Of a stretch of DNA of 17,524 nt, positions 1 to 6,600 are shown piece after piece. The position numbers and the translations under genes were made by a program. The stretch covers positions 1-17,524 of the forward strand of contig JACMJD010000264.1 in assembly GCA_014380825.1 (NCBI GenBank), in the 5' to 3' direction. Position 1 is the stretch's first letter, and each line of letters opens with the position of its first letter. The notes below the pieces were generated by a model that had not been told where the DNA came from, did not search any database, and saw only the letters and a program-made list of their open reading frames with translations. This stretch comes from Phycisphaerae bacterium (GTDB lineage: Bacteria; Planctomycetota; Phycisphaerae; Tepidisphaerales; Tepidisphaeraceae).

Positions 1-924
1 CTTGAGATCCGCAAGACGAACTGGTTCAAGTCATTCAAGCATCCAACCAAAGCGCGCCAGTGGCTGGAGAAACATTTCCACGCCCAGCCCATCGCCGACT
101 CAAAGCTCATCCGTGTGTGGCTCGATCCGATCGATTCACAGACGGAAGCCCGTACGATCGTGATGGACATCGTCAACACGCACCTGGATCAGCAACGACA
201 GATGACGAACAGCAAGGCGCTCGATCGAGCGCAGTCGCTGACGAGCCTGAAGACCAAATATGAAATTCGACTCCGCGAGCTGAGCGACAGGCAGAACAAT
301 CTGCTGTTGCGACTGACGCCGATCGACCTCAAGCAGACCGAAGGGACTTCGGCGATCGCCGCGGAGTTCAAAGATGCGCTCGCGCATCGAGGAACTGCCG
401 AGGCAGGTGCAACAACCGCGAGGGCGGAGTATGAGCGGCTTGCGGCGCAAATTTCGGATAGTAAGTCTGGTGCCCCCGAGGCCGAGAACGACCCGCAGGT
501 GGTACAGCTCAAAGAGGGAATCTCAGCGTTGGGTCAGGAAATTCGTTCCATGACGAATACTGGAGCGAATGCGGCTGACATTCGCGCCAAGCAGTTGAAG
601 CGCGACGAAATCGACGAACAGTTGCGCAATCTTCGACACGAGAAATGGATTGCGCTCCGGAACTCACAGCTCGAGCGCGCCCAAGCCGCGATGCAGGCCA
701 CCGATGCGATCTCCAAGGCTGCAACCAAGCGCGTCGACGATCTGAAGCCCATCCTTGCCGATACGGCGATCGCGATGGCGGATTATCTGTCAACCCAAGA
801 CGAGCTGAAGCAGGTTCGCCAGTCGTGGAAGGATGTTCGCGACCAATTGGACACCCTCGGCACGCAAAGCGCCTTCATGACTGTCGACTGGGCTCAGCGC
901 CCGGCTCCGCAAGGCGACGACTAG
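1..924 (+). CDS. Wzz/GumC-like coiled-coil protein, 5'-partial
   Basis: The frame is open from base 1, so the true start lies outside the window; the GTG at 115 is internal. The visible part begins with a segment like the periplasmic domain of GumC/Wzz chain-length proteins: Trp-rich 'KTNWFKSFKHP', then a strand 'LIRVWLDPIDSQTEARTIV' matching the 'I.V.....DP..A..I.N' pattern, then about 200 residues of charged, Ala/Gln/Leu-rich coiled coil. It ends 'VDWAQRPAPQGDD', resembling the Pro motif that normally precedes the second membrane helix in this family. The stop follows at once and no reading frame downstream encodes a helix, so TM2 is missing. In the family these proteins set polysaccharide chain length at the inner membrane. 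I infer a truncated or specialised relative. Coiled coil is certain; the family is probable. Confidence 0.7.
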   Translation, partial: LEIRKTNWFKSFKHPTKARQWLEKHFHAQPIADSKLIRVWLDPIDSQTEARTIVMDIVNTHLDQQRQMTNSKALDRAQSLTSLKTKYEIRLRELSDRQNNLLLRLTPIDLKQTEGTSAIAAEFKDALAHRGTAEAGATTARAEYERLAAQISDSKSGAPEAENDPQVVQLKEGISALGQEIRSMTNTGANAADIRAKQLKRDEIDEQLRNLRHEKWIALRNSQLERAQAAMQATDAISKAATKRVDDLKPILADTAIAMADYLSTQDELKQVRQSWKDVRDQLDTLGTQSAFMTVDWAQRPAPQGDD

Positions 925-964
925 CCTCGAACTTCCTACGATTTTCCGGCCTTGCGTGCATCGA

Positions 965-997
965 GCGCGGCTTTGCGGATAGAATATCCAGCCGCGC
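965..997. other. Hairpin in the 924-1054 gap upstream of transaldolase
   Basis: GCGCGGCT (965-972) and AGCCGCGC (990-997) are perfect 8-bp arms. A nested GGAT/ATCC pair (977-980 and 986-989) encloses the loop agaat. No T-run follows on either strand, so it is not a convincing intrinsic terminator. It could be a structured leader of the transaldolase mRNA or a factor-dependent stop for the upstream gene. The rest of this 130-base gap shows nothing else. Confidence 0.4.
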
Positions 998-1042
998 CGC
1001 TCGGCGTTGCGTGCTTGGGAAATCGCAATATCCAATTGGAAT

Positions 1043-1047
1043 GAGGG
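1043..1047 (+). promoter_or_regulatory. Shine-Dalgarno GAGGG deciding the transaldolase start
   Basis: GAGGG lies 7 bases before the ATG at 1055. It favours that start over the upstream in-frame ATG at 1007, whose extra 16 residues do not resemble transaldolase. Confidence 0.7.
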
Positions 1048-1054
1048 TCGTCAC

Positions 1055-2116
1055 ATGTCGCTCAAATCTCTGATCTCAACGGGCACGAAAGTCTGGCTGG
1101 ATTCGATCGAGCCGGGACTGGTGAAAACCAACCGCGCCTGGGGCGCAACCGGCGCGACGAGCAATCCGATCATCATCGCCGACATCATCAAAGCGGGCGG
1201 GTTCGACGAGAAGATCCAAAAGCTCGCCGACCAGGGCCTGGACGAATCGGCCATCGCCTGGCAGTTGAACGATCAGCTCGTGCGCGAAGCGCAGGACGTC
1301 TTTCTGCCCTTGTGGGAACAGAGCAAGGGCAATGACGGATACGTGAGCTTCGAAGTCGATCCGCTTCTCGAAGATGTGCTGGACAAGAACGCGCTGCCGC
1401 ATGCCGAGCGCGTGAAGAAGTACATCGAGCTGGCGAAGAAATGGGCGGGCACGCACAAGAATCGCATGATCAAGATTCCGGCGACCGAAGCGGGCCTGGC
1501 CGCGCTGGAAGAAGTTGCGGCGATGGGGATCACGATCAACGTGACGCTGATCTTCTCACAGCGGCAATACAAGGCCGCGCGCGATGCGGTCTGGCGCGGC
1601 GCGCAGCGCCGCAAGAATGGCCTTGCGGGCTTCAAGAGTGTTTACAGCATCTTCGTGTCGCGCGTAGATGTGTACACCGAGAAGTACGTGCCGGAATTAT
1701 CCAAGGACGCGCAGGGTCAAGTCGGCATGGTGAACGTGAAGAAGCTCTGGCGGATGAATCAGGAATTCTGGAAGGACAAGAATCTTCCCCTTCAGCAGGA
1801 GATCATCTTTGCCTCCACCGGCAAGAAGCTGAAGTGGCAGAGCGAAGACTACTACGTCGAACAGTTGGCCGGCAGCGATATCCAGACGAACCCGCCGGCG
1901 ACGAACGAATTTGTCGAGAAGTCGAGCAAGCAATACACGCGGCAGGTCGACAAGATGCCGCCGGACGAGATCGTGCGCGAGATCGAGCTGAAGGTGGACG
2001 AGAAGAAGCTCGAGCAGAAGCTGATGGAAGAAGGCGCGCAGAAGTTCGCCGAGCCGCAGAAGGCGCTGCAAAAGTTGATTGCCGAAAAGCGCGCGAGCCT
2101 GGCGGGCGCAAAGTAG
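1055..2116 (+). CDS. tal: Transaldolase
   Basis: Transaldolase (EC 2.2.1.2) of the non-oxidative pentose phosphate pathway moves a dihydroxyacetone unit from sedoheptulose-7-P to glyceraldehyde-3-P, in the cytosol. The 353-residue product shows the family signatures in order: 'VWLDSIEP' with Asp16, 'GATSNPIII' near residue 31, 'SFEVDP', the Schiff-base segment 'RMIKIPAT' with Lys140, 'INVTLIFS' with Asn162, and 'SIFVSRVD'. A C-terminal '[14 protein letters not shown]' matches the usual 'G.dtvNT.P..T' motif. The length fits the full TalA/TalB-like class rather than the short 215-residue MipB class. The ATG at 1055 has a GAGGG Shine-Dalgarno 7 bases upstream. It reads in the same direction as its neighbours, but nothing ties it to them functionally. 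The protein is complete, with no missing catalytic residue noticed. Confidence 0.95.
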   Translation: MSLKSLISTGTKVWLDSIEPGLVKTNRAWGATGATSNPIIIADIIKAGGFDEKIQKLADQGLDESAIAWQLNDQLVREAQDVFLPLWEQSKGNDGYVSFEVDPLLEDVLDKNALPHAERVKKYIELAKKWAGTHKNRMIKIPATEAGLAALEEVAAMGITINVTLIFSQRQYKAARDAVWRGAQRRKNGLAGFKSVYSIFVSRVDVYTEKYVPELSKDAQGQVGMVNVKKLWRMNQEFWKDKNLPLQQEIIFASTGKKLKWQSEDYYVEQLAGSDIQTNPPATNEFVEKSSKQYTRQVDKMPPDEIVREIELKVDEKKLEQKLMEEGAQKFAEPQKALQKLIAEKRASLAGAK

Positions 2117-2120
2117 GAGA

Positions 2121-2207
2121 TTTAGCCACAGAGGCACAGAGGACACAGAGAAGAAATGAATTCCGCTCTGCTGTATTTCTCCGTGACTCTGTGCCTCTGT
2201 GGCCAAC
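2121..2207. repeat. Palindromic dispersed-type repeat (MITE/REP-like)
   Basis: Perfect 17-bp inverted arms lie at 2125-2141 (GCCACAGAGGCACAGAG) and 2187-2203 (CTCTGTGCCTCTGTGGC), with further imperfect pairing inward (ACACAGAGAAG against CTTTCT-type bases). The sequence matches, from memory, a short repeat common in planctomycete and soil-bacterial genomes, usually between genes, which yields spurious peptides such as 'ATEAQRTQRR' and 'FSVSSVPLWL'. Here it fills the whole gap between the transaldolase stop (2116) and the next gene and contributes that gene's start codon and signal peptide. Only one copy is visible in the window, so the dispersed nature rests on recall. Confidence 0.75.
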
Positions 2208-2980
2208 CGCATTTGACGCACGCCGAGTTGGCGCCATCGACTGCGCCGTCATCGTCACAACCAGCCGACCCAACCGAATCGTTGATCGATCAGCTCTCTG
2301 CCGAAGAGTGGCGGACGCGTGAAGATGCTCAGGAACAACTGGTGGCGCGGGGCGCTGACGCGATCCCGCGCTTGCAAGGCGTGGTCGCGGAAAGTGCCAG
2401 CGAAGAAGCCCGCCAGCGGGCAGTCGCCGCGATCAGCCGGATCCGCGAACGGCTGGTCACCGGGCCGTCGCTCATCACGCTGCACATGAAGAACGTGGCG
2501 CCGCGGGATGTCTTTGCCGAGATCTCGCGGCAGTGCGGATCGAATCTTCAGCCGCTCCCACCGGAGCTGTGGGATTCGCGGCCGTGGAACAAGGTGTCGT
2601 TTGATTTTGACCGCCAGCCATTCTGGATCGTGATGCGTGCGATCGCCGAGCAGACCGGCATGGAGCTTAAGCCGTGGAACAACGAGGGGCTGCACCTGAT
2701 TCAGGGCACCCCCGCCGCCGCGGCGGGCGGACGTTGGACAGTCACCGGGCCGTTCCTCATCACGCTGCATCGCAGCTCGCGCAAGCAGGAGATCGATTAC
2801 GGCCAAGGTGATGCGGTGAACAGCGATTTCGTGCTTTCGTTTTCCGCGCTCGCCGAGCCGAAGCTTCGGGTGCTGCGCGCGTCGTATCTCGCGAAGCTCG
2901 AAGAGGCCACCGACGATCGCGAACCATCAAAGCTGATCTGGCGCGTTGCAACCGAAGTGAAGGACGTGTCGTGTAAATGA
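2156..2980 (+). CDS. Secreted HEAT-like/STN-like protein, signal peptide inside a repeat
   Basis: The product has 274 residues. Residues 1-23 look like a signal peptide: a hydrophobic core 'ALLYFSVTLCLCG', then 'THA|E' as a likely cleavage site, but without the usual N-terminal Lys/Arg. Residues about 40-95 form a helical HEAT-like unit ('EEWRTREDAQEQLVARG' and following). Residues about 103-185 resemble a short secretin/TonB N-terminal (STN) fold ('SLITLHMKNVAPRDVFAEIS'), then 'GPFLITLHR'. This layout recurs in secreted planctomycete proteins of unknown function. The start codon sits in the palindromic repeat and has only a weak GAGAAG-like site. The C terminus 'WRVATEVKDVSCK' seems short for the type, so the 3' end may be truncated. 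It is convergent with the next gene. Exact function is not known. Confidence 0.75.
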   Translation: MNSALLYFSVTLCLCGQPHLTHAELAPSTAPSSSQPADPTESLIDQLSAEEWRTREDAQEQLVARGADAIPRLQGVVAESASEEARQRAVAAISRIRERLVTGPSLITLHMKNVAPRDVFAEISRQCGSNLQPLPPELWDSRPWNKVSFDFDRQPFWIVMRAIAEQTGMELKPWNNEGLHLIQGTPAAAAGGRWTVTGPFLITLHRSSRKQEIDYGQGDAVNSDFVLSFSALAEPKLRVLRASYLAKLEEATDDREPSKLIWRVATEVKDVSCK

Positions 2981-3010
2981 AAAGACGCGCGACACGTTGC
3001 GTCGCGCGTC
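2981..3010 (-). terminator. Intrinsic terminator of the Gly/Tyr-rich gene
   Basis: A perfect 10-bp stem, GACGCGCGAC (2984-2993) and GTCGCGCGTC (3001-3010), has a 7-base loop. Read on the minus strand the stem is followed by TTTTCATTT. It lies 25 bases past the stop of the minus-strand gene ending at 3035. It also sits directly after the stop of the plus-strand gene (2980), so it may act in both directions, though it has no T-run on the plus strand. Confidence 0.8.
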
Positions 3011-3034
3011 GTTGCGCAAGATCAGTTGCTTCGC

Positions 3035-3526
3035 TCACCGACCGTAGTAGTACCGAGCTTCACTGTAGTAATAGCTCGACGGCGCCGAGTAGCAGGATGA
3101 ATCGTAGTAGTACGATCGCGGGGTGTAATACTGCACCGGAGGCGCGACGTAGATCGGCGCTGGCGCGACGTAAACCGGTTCGTAGTAGCTGCGCACGTAA
3201 ACCGGCTCACGATACGCGGGGTAATACGAGCCGAACCCGAACGACAGCGAAAAGCTGCTGCGCGATCCGTGGTTGTAATTTCCGTGGTTCCCGCCGTAGT
3301 AACCATAGCCGCCGCGCCCCTGGTAGGACGAACGACGATACGGTTCGCCGCGTTCATAGCGCGAGCCGCGATCATAGCTCGCGCGGCTGTTGCCGCTGCT
3401 GGCTCGGACACTGCTGCTCCGGCCGCCGTTGTCGTGATAGCGTCCGCCGCCGCCCGCCAGCGCGAAGCTTGGGACGGCCATTGCCAGCAAGAGGGACGAA
3501 ACGACGCTCAGGGTTTTGATCTTCAT
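3035..3526 (-). CDS. Exported Gly/Tyr/Ser-rich low-complexity protein
   Basis: The product has 163 residues. The start is the ATG at 3526, because GAGGGAG lies 7 bases upstream and a textbook signal peptide follows (MKIKTLSVVSSLLLAMAVPSFALA, cleavage after residue 24). A longer frame exists upstream but adds no signal. The mature part is low complexity: an Arg/Ser/Gly stretch, a Gly/Tyr/Asn stretch ('GRGGYGYYGGNHGNYNHG'), then Tyr/Pro/Val repeats of the 'YYEPVYVAP' and 'PIYVAPPVQYY' kind, and a Tyr-rich tail. One Cys is visible in the mature part. Similar exported Tyr/Gly-rich proteins are common in planctomycetes with no known role; a surface or matrix component is an inference. It has its own terminator and a candidate promoter, so it is probably monocistronic. 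Confidence 0.8.
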   Translation of the reverse strand: MKIKTLSVVSSLLLAMAVPSFALAGGGGRYHDNGGRSSSVRASSGNSRASYDRGSRYERGEPYRRSSYQGRGGYGYYGGNHGNYNHGSRSSFSLSFGFGSYYPAYREPVYVRSYYEPVYVAPAPIYVAPPVQYYTPRSYYYDSSCYSAPSSYYYSEARYYYGR

Positions 3527-3532
3527 AACGAA

Positions 3533-3539
3533 CTCCCTC
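3533..3539 (-). promoter_or_regulatory. Shine-Dalgarno GAGGGAG deciding the 3526 start
   Basis: On the minus strand GAGGGAG precedes the ATG at 3526 by 6-7 bases. It selects that ATG, followed by the signal peptide, over the in-frame ATG at 3607. Confidence 0.75.
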
Positions 3540-3585
3540 AATTGATTGACTCTCAATTGTAGCGCGCGTGCGTCATCTGATGCAC
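3539..3585 (-). promoter_or_regulatory. Candidate promoter and dyads of the Gly/Tyr-rich gene
   Basis: On the minus strand TACAAT (3556-3561) is a good -10 match, but the -35 position shows only a poor TGCATC. Two dyads flank it. An imperfect palindrome GTGCGTCA-tc-TGATGCAC (3568-3585, 7 of 8 pairs) sits where the spacer would be. A perfect CAATTGA/TCAATTG pair (3539-3545, 3553-3559) lies in the leader. Either could be an operator. This is inference from position only. Confidence 0.35.
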
Positions 3586-3684
3586 ACGTGTTCGTAAGAT
3601 AAGACACAGGGAGAACACAAGCGTTAGCCGAGCCGGGGTGCGAGCGCGTAAGGTATTGTGGATGCTAAAGATGCGGCGGGATTG

Positions 3685-6600
3685 CTAGACGGCAGCAGGC
3701 TCAGAATCGTCCGCATCCTCCAGCGCCGGCTGCCCGTTACCGCTAACCTTGCTGGAAGTGTCGCCGTTGGAATCGCCGTTGGCGGCGTTGTGGGCATTGC
3801 CGATCTGGTCGATTGACGCGACCGCAGGCACGCCCGGCGAAGTGCTGTGCAGCGCGAACAGCATCAGCCCCACAAACAACACGACGATCACGCCGCTGCT
3901 GCTCAGCCACAGGATGGGGCGCTTGTCGGCGTCGAGATTCGCGGTGACGTCCGCGTCGCTCACCGGATCCGGCATGACGGCGCGTTTGGCCTGCTCTTCC
4001 TTCGCCGGCAAATCGCGGTTCGCCTGCGCGAACTTCTGCTCAAGGGTGGCCTGCTTCTGTTGCAGCTCGGTGAGGTGATCCTGGCTGTCGCGCGCCAGCT
4101 TCGAGGCCGCCTGCGCGTCGCGGTAATCCTTTTCGCGATTTGTGTACGCCAGCCGCGCATTCGCTTCTGCCTTGGTCAGCTCGAGCAGATCTTTTTCCTT
4201 TAACGGGATCATCGCCAGCCGCGCCTTCTCCTGATCGGCGGACGTCGTCTTGCTGCCGGAGTCAGCCATGTCTTTCTTGCGCGCGTCGATGGCGGTCTGG
4301 ATCGCCGCCGCCTGCGTGCGAAGCTGCTTCATCGATTCGTCTTCGTCCACTGCGGTCGCGCTGATCGCCTGGTTATACTGCTTGCGCGCCGCGTTGATGT
4401 CCGCCAGCCGCTTCTCTAAGTCGGCCGCCACCGACTTCTGCGCCTCGGGCAGCTTCTCCACTGCAGCATTGGAGGCGAAGTTCTCCTGAAGCTTGGCCAG
4501 CAACTGATCGGCACGCTTGCGGTCGTTCTCGACATTCTCCTGAGTCGTATCGATGATCGACTGAAGCTGCGCGATCGTCTGGGCGACGTACGTGAGCGCC
4601 GGATCCTTCGGCAGCATCTCTTCGCGCGCCTTGATCATGCTGCTCAGCAGCATGACCTCTTCCTGTTTGTCGTCCGCCTCTTTCTTCATGCCCGAATTCT
4701 TCGCGGCATTGAGCTGGCGCGTGGCGGTGGCGAGGCGTTCGTTGAGTTCTTTGAGCTGCGCGTCGCCGCCGAGTTGTTCGGCGCGGCGCTGTTCCATGTT
4801 GTCGGTGAGCGTCGTCTTCAGCTCGTTCAATCGGCTGTACTGCTGTTCCTGGCGACGGATCAGATCGTCGACGATCTGCCGAGTGTTTTCCTGCAACCGC
4901 TGGGCGGCCGTGACGTATTCCGACAGCTCGGGGCTGTCCTTCATCAACTCTTTGGCCGCGCCGATCTGCTGCTCGAAGACTTGCAGCGATGAATCCAGCG
5001 CCTTGCGCGCCGAGGCGGCCTGTTCGTTCTTGGCGGTTTGAGCGGCGGTGAGCTTGCCGGTCAGTTCGCCGAGCTGCGTTTCCATCGCCGCAAGCGTCTC
5101 GTCGTTGATCGCCGGCTTGGCGCCATCGTTGCCGGTTGCGCTGGGAGCGGCGGGCGCCGAGTCCTGTTTGAGGCGTTTGAGTTCCGCTTCGGCCGACTTC
5201 ACGCCGGCGAGCGCATCGCCCCACGCTTTTTCCAGCAGTTGAACTTCCTCCCGAATCTGGTTGATCTGCTTCGTGTCCGGCGCGCTATCGCCTTGGATGC
5301 GCAGCGCCTCGATCTCCTGGGCGAGCTGCGTCTTCTCGCGCGCCATCGCGTCCTTCGCTTCGCGAAGCTGTTGAAGCTGCTGATCGAGTCGCTTGGCGTC
5401 GTTGATGCGATTTTCGTTCTGGCTGTACAGCGCCTGGCCCATCGCAACCATGCGTGCGCGATCACCCGGATCGCTCGTGCCCTTGTTGCTCAGGAGCATC
5501 ACGCCCTTGCGGTTTTCCGGCCATGTGGTGCGCGTGGCGGTGGCGAGATATTTCTCGACGTCTTCGAGGAAGCCCGGCGGGACTTCCGGATCGGACTGGC
5601 TGAGCACGCGCCTCGCCGCGATCCGCGTCGTTTCGACGTTCAGCAGCTTTTGCTGTTCGTCCTGAAGGTTGCGACGCTCATTGATGCTCAGCTGGTCGTA
5701 ATTGCGGAACCGCACCGCGACTTCGGTCAAGCTGCCGGGCTGGAACAGGTAGTAGATCGCGGCGGCCGCGCCGCCCCAGAGCAAGACGCCGACGATTGCG
5801 AGCGTGGTGATCCAGCGGACGCGGCGGCGACGCTGCTCGTGCGCGGCCTGTGCGTCTTCTTCGCCCATGACAACCGCGGCGCGGCGCGACGCGGTGGCGA
5901 CCGCGTCGGCCTGCAATTTTTCCTGCTCGAGCGTGCGGCCTGTTGTGCCCGGAATCGCCGGACGAACCGGCGGGCGACGGCGCTGCCCCGGGATTGGTTC
6001 CTCGATTGCCGGCGCGGCCGTGCCGCCGCCGCCTGCGAAGAACATATCGCGTGGCGCCGGAGATCGGCCGGAGATCGCGCGGCGACCGCGCGGCGCCTCT
6101 TCGGCCTGGACCATGTCCATCGGCGTGAGAGCGCTGGGCGACGGCGAGACGCTGCTCATTCCGCCAAACGGATCTTCGCCGGTGCTGGTGGCGGGCGGGG
6201 ACATCTGCGAGAAGACATCCGCCTCGCGGACCGGCGGCATTGCCAGCCCGTCAAATTTCGTCGTGACCCGGCCCATCGTCGCCGCGACAGCGCCAACGTA
6301 CGGCGGGATGCGCTCGTCATCTCTCAAACCCGGCGCGGCAGGTTGAGCGCCGCGCTCGCTGCGGCGCGGCGGACGCCGACCACGCAACGGCGGCGGCGGA
6401 ATCGGAATCACCGGCCGGCTCTGCGCCGGATCGTGACCCTCCGTGCGCGGCTCGGCGAGCTTTGCTGACACCGCAGCGTCGTCCATCGCCGGCAACGGAA
6501 GCGGCGGCGGCGGCGGCATGTCATCAAGCAGATCCGGCGGCTCTCGTTCCTCTGTTTCACCCTCGGCCATCGCCGTGCTGTCGACATCGGGCGATTCGAC

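Noticed and set aside
1441..2322. A 293-codon plus-strand frame overlapping transaldolase
   Set aside because: It is an out-of-frame shadow of a confident transaldolase gene and has no recognisable motif.
5038..6468. A 476-codon plus-strand open frame opposite the FHA gene
   Set aside because: It is an antisense shadow of a GC-rich gene, Arg/Ala-rich with no domain. The minus-strand frame has clear TM and coiled-coil structure over the same bases.
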